From a bacterium (lineage in GTDB: Bacteria; Vulcanimicrobiota; Vulcanimicrobiia; Vulcanimicrobiales; Vulcanimicrobiaceae), in contig JAGWSR010000049.1 in the NCBI GenBank assembly GCA_028869385.1, positions 1-54,547 of the forward strand: a stretch of 54,547 nt of DNA, in the 5' to 3' direction. Within the stretch, counting starts at the first letter, position 1. Every line of letters starts with the position of its first letter. Below the pieces are notes generated by a model. It made no database searches and was not told the origin of the DNA. It saw only the letters and a program-made list of their open reading frames with translations. A program made the position numbers and the translations under genes. Positions 7,576 through 14,951 of the stretch are shown here, piece by piece.

Positions 7576-8679
7576 CTACGGCGTGACGGTGATGGGGGTG
7601 ATGGTTTGGTCTTGCCGTTCGCCGGTGGAGGTGGCGATGACGACGTCGTAGGTGGTGGGGGCGGCGGTTGTCGGGGCTTGGAGCGTGATGCGGGCGGTGT
7701 TTGGCGGTACGTCGCGTTGGGCGACGATCGTGCCTTGTGCATCGGTGAGTGAGACGAGTGCTTCGCCGTGCGTCGCGATGAAGCGGATCGTGATGAGATT
7801 GCCTGCGGCGACGGTCGTCGGGGCGACGGTTGCCGATGCGTGCGGTGGCTGCTCGTCATGCGGCGCGAGATTCGCGGCATCCGGGATGACGGCGACGATG
7901 CTTGCGCGTTGCTCGAATGCACCGCGCGCGTTCGTACCGACGACGACGCGGAGGTCGCGTCCGGCCGCAGATTGGGGAATGCGCAGCGTCGTCGTGCCGC
8001 GGACGTTCGTTCGCTCGTGCGCCCACACGCGACCGGCACCATCGAGCAGCCAGACGTCGCCGCGCGACGAGGGTGCGTAGCCGACGCGCAGCGTGCTGCC
8101 GGCAATCACGCGAGCGGCGCCGACGCGGATGCTCGGCTCCTCCGGGGCTCGCGCGAGCGCCGTGGACGCGCGGACGCTAGGGTGCGGCGGCGTCGCGACG
8201 ACGTGCGCGGTCGCCTCGCGTCGCGCGTGCTCGCCGAACGCGCCGAGAACGGCCGCACCGGCGAGCGCGAGCGCGGCGGCGAGCGGAGCCGCGAACGCGA
8301 GCGTGCGGAGCAGCAGCGGACGCACGCGCATCGTGACGGGCGGCGCGTCGAGCGTGAAGCCGAGGTCCTGTCCCCGCACCTCGACGATCGCGCGATCGTC
8401 CGGTCGCGCGAGCGCGGCGCGCGGTACGAGGGATTCGACGATCGAGAAGGGCGCGACGTCGAGTTCGCTCGCCGCGGCGCGCGCGCGGCCGAAGCGAACG
8501 GTTGCGCGAAGAGCGTGTTGCGAGTTGTTGGCGATACGCACCGCGTAGGCGGGCGCACCGCTGCGCGGATCGCGTCCCGCGAGCACGGCCTGCGCGCAGA
8601 CGTTTCCGCATCCGTACGGCACGTCGGCCCGCGAGCCATAGGCGATCGTTCCGGCAGCCGCGCGCGCGAGGTTCGTCAC
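7576..8679 (-). CDS. membrane-anchored beta-domain protein at the end of the minor-pilin operon (paralogue of 4193-5206)
   Basis: 367 residues. An N-terminal beta region (about 20-110) with a CGNVC cysteine pair is followed by a transmembrane helix (about 127-148, LAFAAPLAAALALAGAAVLG). Two Ig-like repeats follow (about 175-265 and 275-367), with the pattern LLDGAGRVWAHERTNVRG near 215-232. The order of parts and the repeated motif match the protein at 4193-5206. The GTG start overlaps the TGA of the TadE-like gene upstream (GTGA), so it belongs to the pilus operon. An assembly, anchoring or surface role for the pilus is inferred from position only. Confidence 0.7.
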   Translation of the reverse strand: MTNLARAAAGTIAYGSRADVPYGCGNVCAQAVLAGRDPRSGAPAYAVRIANNSQHALRATVRFGRARAAASELDVAPFSIVESLVPRAALARPDDRAIVEVRGQDLGFTLDAPPVTMRVRPLLLRTLAFAAPLAAALALAGAAVLGAFGEHARREATAHVVATPPHPSVRASTALARAPEEPSIRVGAARVIAGSTLRVGYAPSSRGDVWLLDGAGRVWAHERTNVRGTTTLRIPQSAAGRDLRVVVGTNARGAFEQRASIVAVIPDAANLAPHDEQPPHASATVAPTTVAAGNLITIRFIATHGEALVSLTDAQGTIVAQRDVPPNTARITLQAPTTAAPTTYDVVIATSTGERQDQTITPITVTP

Positions 8680-9341
8680 TGGCAGACTCCGTTGTTGTTC
8701 GGTGCCGGCGACGGATTGCTCGCACCGTTGGGGATAGGCGTCGGCGGAATGCTCGATCCCGATGCCGTCACCGCGCCGTACACGCGCGCGCGCACCTCGG
8801 TACTGCAGTAGAGGATCATGCCCGGAAACGCCGGATGCACGAAGGCTTCGCTCGCTCCCACCACGTGCGAGGTCTCACCGAGAACGTCTTGGATGTACGA
8901 CGGAACGTCAACGCCGCCGCTGATCGAGAGCGACGTGGCGCTGAAGTAGTGCGAGGCGAGAAATTGGGCGCCGCCGAGGCCGTACACGGTCGGCGTGCAC
9001 GGAGCGCTCGCCGCGGTGTCGGGTTGCCAAAACGGCGCCGCGCTCGGTTCGGGAAACGGCGAAGCGCCCGTGAGCGCACCCATCGCCGGCGTGGGGCACG
9101 GCTGCGGCATGCCGTTCGCCGAGAGGTTCTCGTAGATGTTCGCCGCGCTGTACGCGTTGCTGCCGGTGATGAATCCCGCGATTCCGCCATAGCGCAGCGC
9201 CAGTTGCGCGCGTTCGTTGACGACGCCGACGCGCGCCACGTAGATGATGCCGAAGAGCGCGATCAAAATCACCGGCAGCGCGATCACCATCTCGATGAGC
9301 GTCTGTCCGCGCTGTGCGTGTGCGCCCGATCTCAGAGACAC
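8676..9341 (-). CDS. TadE-like pseudopilin
   Basis: 221 residues from the GTG at 9341, which overlaps the upstream stop. The N-terminus carries the TadE motif QRGQTLIEMVIALPVILIALFG, with the Glu after the hydrophobic-segment boundary expected for processing by a Tad prepilin peptidase. A single transmembrane helix (about 17-38) precedes a long periplasmic part with several cysteines (PCPTP, APCTPT and a C-terminal VCQ). Proteins of this type assemble with or regulate the Flp pilus. It is one of three consecutive minor pseudopilins. The open frame upstream of 9341 is a shadow of the neighbouring gene. Confidence 0.85.
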   Translation of the reverse strand: MSLRSGAHAQRGQTLIEMVIALPVILIALFGIIYVARVGVVNERAQLALRYGGIAGFITGSNAYSAANIYENLSANGMPQPCPTPAMGALTGASPFPEPSAAPFWQPDTAASAPCTPTVYGLGGAQFLASHYFSATSLSISGGVDVPSYIQDVLGETSHVVGASEAFVHPAFPGMILYCSTEVRARVYGAVTASGSSIPPTPIPNGASNPSPAPNNNGVCQ

Positions 9342-10219
9342 GAGTAGCCTCCTTTCGAGAGCGTTCCCGCGTACGGATGCACGGCCGCCGAGGTGTACCA
9401 ATTGAGGTGCACCACGAGTTGCGAGAAATCCACCGTGTAGAGCGGCGCCTCGTAGGCGGATGCCCACTGCGGCTCTTGCGGCTGATAGGCGCCGCCCGTT
9501 GCGGGATTCGTCATCGTTCCCGGATCGAACGCTTCGCTCTGCGCGGGCACGACCGCGGCCGCGGCACGTGCGACGGCTTGATACGATGCATTCGCCGCGA
9601 ACGAGAGCAACTGCGGAACAAAATAGGCAACGTTGCGGCACGCGACGAGATCCACGCGCTGCGGCGCGAATTGATTGTTGCCTTTCGACGCGACTTGGCT
9701 CGTGTCGAGGGCGGTATAGGCGAAGCTGCAATCCACCCCGCCGCCGCTCTGTCCGCAGCCCGAACCGAACGCGGCGAGTGCCTTTCGTTCGTCGGTTTGT
9801 TGTCCGCCCTGCGAGAGTTGATCCGCCTGCCCGATGAGGTGGACGTCATCGGTGAAGCCGTTGAGCGCCACGTTATATTCGGTTACGAGCGTCTGATAGT
9901 CTCGATCGCAAGAGCCGCCGGGATCGGGATCGCAGCCCCCGGCGCCGGCGATCGTGTTGAGAATCGCCTGGTTGAGGTAGCGCAATCGATTCTCGTCCAC
10001 GGCGCCGGCATAGAGGACTGTGGACTCCTCATTCCACATGTTCGCCTGCACCGAGAGCATCGCCGATGCCGCGGAGTCCGCCGCGTTCTGTGCGTGAATC
10101 TGCCAATTCACCGCCGTCACGTAGTTGGCGAGAAAGAAGAGAAGGCCGAGCATCAGGAGCGTCCCGATGGCCCAGAACGGCAGCGTCTGTCCGCGCTCGA
10201 AGCGGTACGTCACTTGCAT
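9332..10219 (-). CDS. TadG/TadE-like Flp pilus assembly protein
   Basis: 295 residues starting at ATG 10219. It opens with FERGQTLPFWAIGTLLMLGLLFFLANYVTAV, a membrane anchor with the RGQ entry of TadE/G proteins. The sequence after it (QIHAQNAADSAASAMLSVQANMWN) is the typical 'AADAAALA' helix of TadG-type proteins. The remaining 240 residues are extracytoplasmic, with cysteines near CDPDPGGSC and CGQSGGGVDC. Both ends overlap neighbouring genes by about ten bases. The role, by family, is a minor pilin or inner-membrane component of the Tad machine. Confidence 0.82.
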   Translation of the reverse strand: MQVTYRFERGQTLPFWAIGTLLMLGLLFFLANYVTAVNWQIHAQNAADSAASAMLSVQANMWNEESTVLYAGAVDENRLRYLNQAILNTIAGAGGCDPDPGGSCDRDYQTLVTEYNVALNGFTDDVHLIGQADQLSQGGQQTDERKALAAFGSGCGQSGGGVDCSFAYTALDTSQVASKGNNQFAPQRVDLVACRNVAYFVPQLLSFAANASYQAVARAAAAVVPAQSEAFDPGTMTNPATGGAYQPQEPQWASAYEAPLYTVDFSQLVVHLNWYTSAAVHPYAGTLSKGGYSCL

Positions 10220-10878
10220 GCGTGCGACCCCGTATCCCAGCGATAGATCGCATACTCGTTCGTCCCCGGACTCTCGGGATCGAACGCCGAGCCGATCACG
10301 CCGGTCGTCGGCCGCTGCTGCGGCCAGTTCACCGACGCGTAGTACTGCTGATGGCAGCGCCACTCGGCGAACGGCCCGTTCCATCCGTTGGCGTTGCTCG
10401 CGGTGTCGACGCTCTGCGCGAGGTAGATCGCGCGCGTTCCGCACGAGCCGCGATCCGGGCAGTAATTGTCGAGCGCGGCGTCGATCGCGAAGGCGAAGGT
10501 CTGCGCCGCCCCTTGGCCGTTCGACGGCGCGAACTCCGCGTCGGCGCCGGTAAGCTGATACGACGACGCGAGACCGGGGAGCATCATGAATCCGTCCACG
10601 CGCTTCGTCACCGTCGCCTGCTCGATGTTGCCGTTGACCGCGCTCGTCACGATACCGTCGGGAGCGAAATTCGGCAACGCCGTCGCGACCACGCTCGGCG
10701 CGCTGACCGCGGCATCGAGCGCGAGCGTGTGCGCCGCGACGAACGCCGCGCCGTCGGTCGATATCTGCGAATAGCCGACGATCGCCGCTTGCACCGCGCC
10801 GAGCACGACGACGAGCGAGATGCCGATGACGAGGGCGGTTTCGGGGAGTGCGGTGCCTCGATGGAGCGCGCGCATCAC
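10210..10878 (-). CDS. TadE-like pseudopilin
   Basis: 222 residues. The N-terminus HRGTALPETALVIGISLVVVLGAVQAAI carries the RG..LPE..L pattern of pseudopilins with one transmembrane helix (about 13-35). A periplasmic domain follows, with several cysteines (NYCPDRGSCG, WRCHQQ and a final HACK). Two adjacent ATG codons (10878 and 10875) are possible starts; the second overlaps the stop of the preceding small pilin gene. Family position suggests a minor component of the Tad pilus. Confidence 0.8.
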   Translation of the reverse strand: MMRALHRGTALPETALVIGISLVVVLGAVQAAIVGYSQISTDGAAFVAAHTLALDAAVSAPSVVATALPNFAPDGIVTSAVNGNIEQATVTKRVDGFMMLPGLASSYQLTGADAEFAPSNGQGAAQTFAFAIDAALDNYCPDRGSCGTRAIYLAQSVDTASNANGWNGPFAEWRCHQQYYASVNWPQQRPTTGVIGSAFDPESPGTNEYAIYRWDTGSHACK

Positions 10879-11060
10879 GGCGGATTCGCTCCGATCGACT
10901 GCATGCCGCCGGTCGCGCTCCCTAGCGTAACGCTGGCGGTCGAGAGAATCGAGAGCGCGGCGATGATGAATGGCACCGCGATACCCGCCGCGACGAGTCC
11001 GTACTCCGCGAGCGTGGCGCCGCGGTCGTCGCAGAGCATCGCTCGCAACGCGGCGATCAT
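10875..11060 (-). CDS. small Flp/Fap-type pilin-like protein
   Basis: 61 residues: a short basic N-terminus, then DDRGATLAEYGLVAAGIAVPFIIAALSILS. The G/ATLAEYGL element is the Flp pilin processing site and helix start. It differs from the major pilin at 13386-13547 in being encoded in the secretin operon, directly after rcpA with a four-base overlap. It may be a minor or alternative pilin subunit. Length is usual for the Flp family. Confidence 0.82.
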   Translation of the reverse strand: MIAALRAMLCDDRGATLAEYGLVAAGIAVPFIIAALSILSTASVTLGSATGGMQSIGANPP

Positions 11061-12478
11061 CGCGTGACGATCTCCGGCGTCATCACGAAGACCACGTCGG
11101 TCTGTTGATTTTGATACCGCGTCGAGCGAAAGAGTTTTCCCAGCACCGGGAGATCGCCGAGCACCGGAATCTTATCGACGAAACGCTGTTCGACGCGCTG
11201 CAGAAGCCCGCCCATCACGATGGACTCGCCCGATTTCGTCACCACGTCGGTCGAAAGTTTGCTCTCTTTGAGCGCGGGAATCACGAAACCGTTCGCGCTG
11301 ATCGCGTCGGTAAAGTCGAGGTTCGAAACCTCCGGCGAAACCTTCGTCTCGATGCCGCCGTCGCCCAGTAGCGTCGGGACGACGTTGAGGCGCACGCCGA
11401 ACTCTTTGTATTGAATCGCGATCTGACCGTTCGGGCCGCCGTTGTACGGAATCGGAACCTCGCCGCCGACCAAGAACGTCGCTTCGCTCCCAGGCATCGT
11501 GACGAGGTCGGGCGCGGAGAGCAGCCGCGCGTGACCCTGCTGCACGAGCAGATTGAGCGTCGGCGCCATCGTCACCGTGCGAAAGAACGGGCCGACCTTG
11601 AGCGCGCCGCCCGGCGCCTGCGGACGCTCGACGATCGGAAACGACGGCGCTCCGACCGCGTAGGTTCCGTCGTTCAGGAAGGTTGCCGCCTGCAGCTGCA
11701 ATCCCAAATCTTGCAGCGCGGTGCGGTCCACTTCGAGGACGTACACCTTGACATCGATCTGACTCGTCGTGTCGGTGGCGATGCGATCGATCAGCTTCCC
11801 GTCGCTCGCGAGATATGGCCCCGCGAGTCCGCGCGTCTTTTCGAGCACCTCCTGCGCGGTGACGGCGTCGTGCACGTTACCGCTCACGATCACGTTCCCT
11901 TTGCCGTCGGGATCGACGCGGATGGATGCGGCGCCCGGCAGGTTTGCGATCGCGCGCTGCAGGTCGGCGATCGGATGCTGCACGGTCACCGCGTTGATGA
12001 TCGTGTCTTTCTGACTCTGCGCGTACGGCTCGAAGCGCGCCACGAGATCGTTGATGAGTTGCAGGTGCCCGCCGTCGGGAACGCTGCCGCGCACGACGAT
12101 GGAGTGATTGAAACTCAAAACCTCGATGTTCGGCTCGGCGATCGTCGTGCGCAGAATCTGCGCGATGTCGTCGAGCTGCTCTTCGGTGACGGTCACTTCG
12201 TAACTCGATCGCCCGCCCGCGCTCCAGACGACCACGGTCGTGTGACCGGGAGCCCGACCCGTTACGACGATTTGACTCGTGCCGATCGGCACGACGCCCG
12301 CGATGCGGCCATCGCCGACGGCGACGCGCGCGAGACCAGGCGTGGAGAGCACGGTCGAGTGACCGGACTGCACCGATAGCAGCGTGACCGCGGCGGCCGA
12401 GAGCGGCGCCGGCCCGAACGAGGTCGCGGTCGCAACGAGAATCGTCGCGGCGACGGCGCGCCAAAAGCGGTTGATCAT
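11057..12478 (-). CDS. rcpA: Tad pilus outer-membrane secretin (RcpA/CpaC family)
   Basis: 473 residues. A signal peptide (about 1-28, MINRFWRAVAATILVATATS, ending near LSAAA) is followed by an N-terminal pilus-secretin domain (about 30-110) and BON-like segments (115-220). The C-terminal secretin domain (about 240-470) contains GPFFRTVTMAPTLNLL, the VGGEVPIPYN motif and the closing VLGDLPVLGKLFRS. The secretin forms the outer-membrane pore through which the pilus leaves, which implies a diderm cell. Start 12478 is supported by GGAGGAATCC just before the ATG; in-frame upstream codons lie in the leader. It heads the leftward operon. Confidence 0.92.
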   Translation of the reverse strand: MINRFWRAVAATILVATATSFGPAPLSAAAVTLLSVQSGHSTVLSTPGLARVAVGDGRIAGVVPIGTSQIVVTGRAPGHTTVVVWSAGGRSSYEVTVTEEQLDDIAQILRTTIAEPNIEVLSFNHSIVVRGSVPDGGHLQLINDLVARFEPYAQSQKDTIINAVTVQHPIADLQRAIANLPGAASIRVDPDGKGNVIVSGNVHDAVTAQEVLEKTRGLAGPYLASDGKLIDRIATDTTSQIDVKVYVLEVDRTALQDLGLQLQAATFLNDGTYAVGAPSFPIVERPQAPGGALKVGPFFRTVTMAPTLNLLVQQGHARLLSAPDLVTMPGSEATFLVGGEVPIPYNGGPNGQIAIQYKEFGVRLNVVPTLLGDGGIETKVSPEVSNLDFTDAISANGFVIPALKESKLSTDVVTKSGESIVMGGLLQRVEQRFVDKIPVLGDLPVLGKLFRSTRYQNQQTDVVFVMTPEIVTR

Positions 12479-12570
12479 GGATTCCTCCGACGGTTTGGCG
12501 TCCTTCGCCCCGGGCCGGAGGCGAAAGACGTACACGAGTTATAGCATGAGGAATCCGCGATTTAGAACCA

Positions 12571-12582
12571 TTAACGCGTTAA
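12571..12582. promoter_or_regulatory. 12-bp palindrome between the two pilus operons
   Basis: TTAACGCGTTAA is a perfect palindrome in the AT-rich middle of the divergent region between rcpA and the rightward pilus operon. Its position about 90 bases from both start codons suits a regulator binding site acting on both promoters. That is inference; no regulator is identified. Confidence 0.4.
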
Positions 12583-12620
12583 CATGCAATAGTCATTTCG
12601 TAAAGATATGAACAACTAGC

Positions 12621-12686
12621 CCTCCGAGAGCTTGTATCCGTTGCGACCTTAGTGCCATGATCTGCGGCACCGACAAGACTCGGAGG
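12621..12686 (+). promoter_or_regulatory. structured 5' leader that pairs with the ribosome-binding region
   Basis: Three nested stems can form in the leader of the gene starting at 12701. CCTCCGAG (12621-12628) pairs with CTCGGAGG (12679-12686). CTTGT (12631-12635) pairs with ACAAG (12673-12677). GTGCC (12652-12656) pairs with GGCAC (12666-12670). The closing helix buries GGAGG, the only Shine-Dalgarno-like sequence before the ATG. This looks like a translation switch or thermosensor. It does not match any riboswitch consensus I could recall. Confidence 0.5.
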
Positions 12687-12700
12687 AACAGAATTCGCCG

Positions 12701-13354
12701 ATGCGCCCACTCGCCATAGCCCTCACCCTCGCCTTGACCGCGCTCCCGGCACTCGCCGGCGCGGCGAGCAGCGTGTCGCTACGGGCGGCGGCCGCAGCCG
12801 ACGGGTTCACCATGCACTGGCTCGGGCCGGAGCGCTCCGTCAGCCTTCGTCGCGACGGGCTCGCGATCGTGATGCGGCCCGGCTCCCCCGTCTACGACGT
12901 CAACAGCCGCGAAGAGATCGCGGACCGCGCCCCGGCGGCGACGCCGGAGGGCGATCTGCGCATCTCGCCACGGCTCGCGCGGCGCCTCGCGGCGCTCGCG
13001 CACGGCGTTTCGACCGCCGCCGACGCGCCGACGGGCCCGGCGTCTCGCGCGGCGGTGACCGCGGGCGTCGCGCTCGCGGTAGATGCACGGGAGCTCACCG
13101 GAGGGAGCGCGCTCGCCGTCGAGGGCAACGCGCCGCGCAACGCACGCATCACGCTCACCCTGCTCGCCACCCTCGCACCCGATCTACCCGCCGTGCTCAT
13201 CGAGCGCAGCGACGTCGCCGCCGATGCCCACGGGCACTTTGCGGCCGTCGTTCCGTTCGTGTCGGATCATCTCGCCGGCCGCGTCGTCGTCGTGACGGCA
13301 AGCACCGGCGCGAACTCCGCGAGCGCACGCGTACGGATCGACGGAGCGCTCTAA
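12701..13354 (+). CDS. secreted protein of unknown function heading the Tad operon
   Basis: 217 residues with a clear signal peptide (MRPLAIALTLALTALPALAGA). The mature part has a short region with alternating strands (about 25-70, SVSLRRDGLAIVMRPGSPVY), which resembles copper-amine-oxidase-N-like or stalk-type domains only in style. An Ala/Arg-rich helix follows (85-115), then an Ig-like beta domain (about 120-215). I do not recognise it. Its place just before the major pilin suggests a periplasmic or surface helper of the pilus. The ATG at 12701 is preceded by a leader able to hide its ribosome-binding site. Confidence 0.6.
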   Translation: MRPLAIALTLALTALPALAGAASSVSLRAAAAADGFTMHWLGPERSVSLRRDGLAIVMRPGSPVYDVNSREEIADRAPAATPEGDLRISPRLARRLAALAHGVSTAADAPTGPASRAAVTAGVALAVDARELTGGSALAVEGNAPRNARITLTLLATLAPDLPAVLIERSDVAADAHGHFAAVVPFVSDHLAGRVVVVTASTGANSASARVRIDGAL

Positions 13355-13385
13355 ACCCGCACTTGCATCACTTGGAGGACCCACC

Positions 13386-13547
13386 ATGCTGAAATCGCTC
13401 GTTTCCATGCTTCACGACGAAGAAGGCGCCACGATGGTCGAATACGGCGTGATCGTTGCGCTGATCGCCGCGGTCTGTATCGCGGTCGTCGCACTCATCG
13501 GCGGCAACATCAACTCCGCCTTCACCTCGGTCAACAGCAAGCTCTAG
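13386..13547 (+). CDS. flp: major Flp-type pilin
   Basis: 53 residues. A 13-residue leader (MLKSLVSMLHDEE) ends in GATMVEYG, the Flp processing site with the conserved Glu and Tyr. A hydrophobic helix follows (VIVALIAAVCIAVVALIGG) with a short tail containing INSAFTSVN. This is a textbook Flp pilin and the structural subunit of the Tad fibre. A GGAGG (13374-13380) lies before the ATG. A strong hairpin (13555-13593) follows directly, which could keep pilin mRNA more abundant than the downstream assembly genes. Confidence 0.93.
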   Translation: MLKSLVSMLHDEEGATMVEYGVIVALIAAVCIAVVALIGGNINSAFTSVNSKL

Positions 13548-13554
13548 CGCGCCC

Positions 13555-13593
13555 GTGCGCGGGAAGTCGACGACCGATCGGCTTCCCGCGCAC
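13555..13593 (+). terminator. hairpin after the pilin gene (attenuator or mRNA stabiliser)
   Basis: GTGCGCGGGAAG (13555-13566) is perfectly complementary to CTTCCCGCGCAC (13582-13593), with a 15-base loop. It starts eight bases after the flp stop and ends shortly before the next gene. There is no T-run, so it is probably an attenuator or a 3'-end stabiliser and not a full terminator. Confidence 0.6.
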
Positions 13594-13606
13594 GCTCGCA
13601 TCGATC

Positions 13607-14104
13607 ATGTCGCTCGCAATCCTCGTCACGCTCGCCGCGAGCTCCGCGGCCGCCGTCGCCGACCTGCGCAGTCGCCGCATTCCGAACGCGATTCCGATCG
13701 CGCTCGGGGCGTGCGGAACGCTCCTCACCGCATTCGCCGATCCGATCGGCATCTTCGCATTCCTGGGCATCGCGCTCGGCGTGCTCGTGCTCGGAAGCGC
13801 GCTCCACGCGCGCGGATTCCTCGGCGGAGGCGACGTCAAGCTCTTTGCCGCCGTGGCCGCGACGCTCGGACTGCACGATCTGCCGCTGCTCGCCGCGGCG
13901 ACACTGATCGCCGGCGGCGTACTCGGCGTCGCGTTCGCCGTCGCGCGCGGCCGACTGCGTGCCACGGCGCTCAATCTTCACGCGCTCGCGTTGCCGATGC
14001 TCGCCGGTGTGCGGCCGCTCCCGCCCCGCGACGGCACACCGATGCCGTATGCGCTCGCGATCTTCTCCGGGGTGCTCGCGGTCGCCACCACCCACGTCCG
14101 CTGA
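13607..14104 (+). CDS. tadV: Tad prepilin peptidase (TadV/CpaA, A24 family)
   Basis: 165 residues, four to five transmembrane helices. Both aspartate motifs of A24 peptidases are present: D19 in ADLRSRRIPN, and GGGDVKLFAAVAATLG near 73-88 (the Asp in GGD). The protein lacks the cytoplasmic methylase domain, as is normal for TadV. It should cleave the Flp leader at Gly-Ala and probably the pseudopilins. It lies between the pilin and CpaB genes. A second A24 peptidase occurs at 18685-19305 in the same operon. Confidence 0.9.
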   Translation: MSLAILVTLAASSAAAVADLRSRRIPNAIPIALGACGTLLTAFADPIGIFAFLGIALGVLVLGSALHARGFLGGGDVKLFAAVAATLGLHDLPLLAAATLIAGGVLGVAFAVARGRLRATALNLHALALPMLAGVRPLPPRDGTPMPYALAIFSGVLAVATTHVR

Positions 14105-14120
14105 ACGAAGGGCCACCTCG

Positions 14121-14951
14121 ATGAACGTCCGCCGCACTACCTTGATCGTCGCCGTCGTCCTCGCGATCGGCGCTGGGTGGCTCACGTTGAGTTACCTCTC
14201 CGCGCTGAAGTCGCAGAGCCAAGCCGCGGGCGCACCGCGGCAAGTGATCGTGGCCGCGACGGAGATTCCCGCGCGCGCGCCGATCACGCTCGCGATGCTG
14301 GCGCGCGTGACGCGACCAGCGTCGGCAGTGGACCCCGATGCGATCACCGACCCAAAGACGATCGTCGGATCGCTCTCGCTCATCACGATTCCGGCGGGAG
14401 CGACGATCACCGCCTCCAAGATCGGGCGTCCCGCGAACGCGGCGCTGCCGGTGCGCCTGCAGCCGGGCATGCGCGCGATCTCGATTCAGGTTGATAAGGT
14501 CAAAAGCGTGAGCGGTCTGCTGCAGCCGGGCGACCGCGTGGACGTGATCGCCGTACCCCCGAAGAGCACGAATCAGCCGCCGCCCGCGGCAACGATTCTG
14601 CGCGGCGTGCGCGTGCTCGCGATGGGTGACACGCTGGAATATTCGAGTGCCACGCCGTCACCCGATGAAGCGAACTCGACCACGATCACCCTCGAGGTGA
14701 CGCCTTCGCAGGCTGACTTGCTCGCGATGGCCGACGTCAACACGACGCTGCGTCTCGCGCTTCGCTCGCCGCGCGAGAAGCTCTCCTCGCTTCCCCCGGA
14801 GACGCTGCGCTTTCCGCAGAGCGATACGGTCGGCCCCGCACCCGCCGTCGCGCAAGCGCCGGCGAGCGCGGCGGTCGCGTCGTCCCGCGTCGAGCACCCG
14901 CGCGAGTCGAGCGTCCCCGTCATCGACGGAAGCCAAGGCGATCGCCCGTGA
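14121..14951 (+). CDS. cpaB: Flp pilus assembly protein CpaB/RcpC
   Basis: 276 residues. One N-terminal transmembrane helix (about 6-28), then a SAF domain (about 40-105, VIVAATEIPARAPITLAMLARV), then the RcpC/CpaB beta domain (ISIQVDKVKSVSGLLQPGDRVDVIAV, about 117-145). The C-terminus is a Pro/Ala/Ser-rich tail. CpaB is a periplasmic or inner-membrane Tad component. Its TGA overlaps the GTG of the next gene. The start at 14121 gives a normal N-terminus; earlier codons belong to the shadow of tadV. Confidence 0.9.
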   Translation: MNVRRTTLIVAVVLAIGAGWLTLSYLSALKSQSQAAGAPRQVIVAATEIPARAPITLAMLARVTRPASAVDPDAITDPKTIVGSLSLITIPAGATITASKIGRPANAALPVRLQPGMRAISIQVDKVKSVSGLLQPGDRVDVIAVPPKSTNQPPPAATILRGVRVLAMGDTLEYSSATPSPDEANSTTITLEVTPSQADLLAMADVNTTLRLALRSPREKLSSLPPETLRFPQSDTVGPAPAVAQAPASAAVASSRVEHPRESSVPVIDGSQGDRP

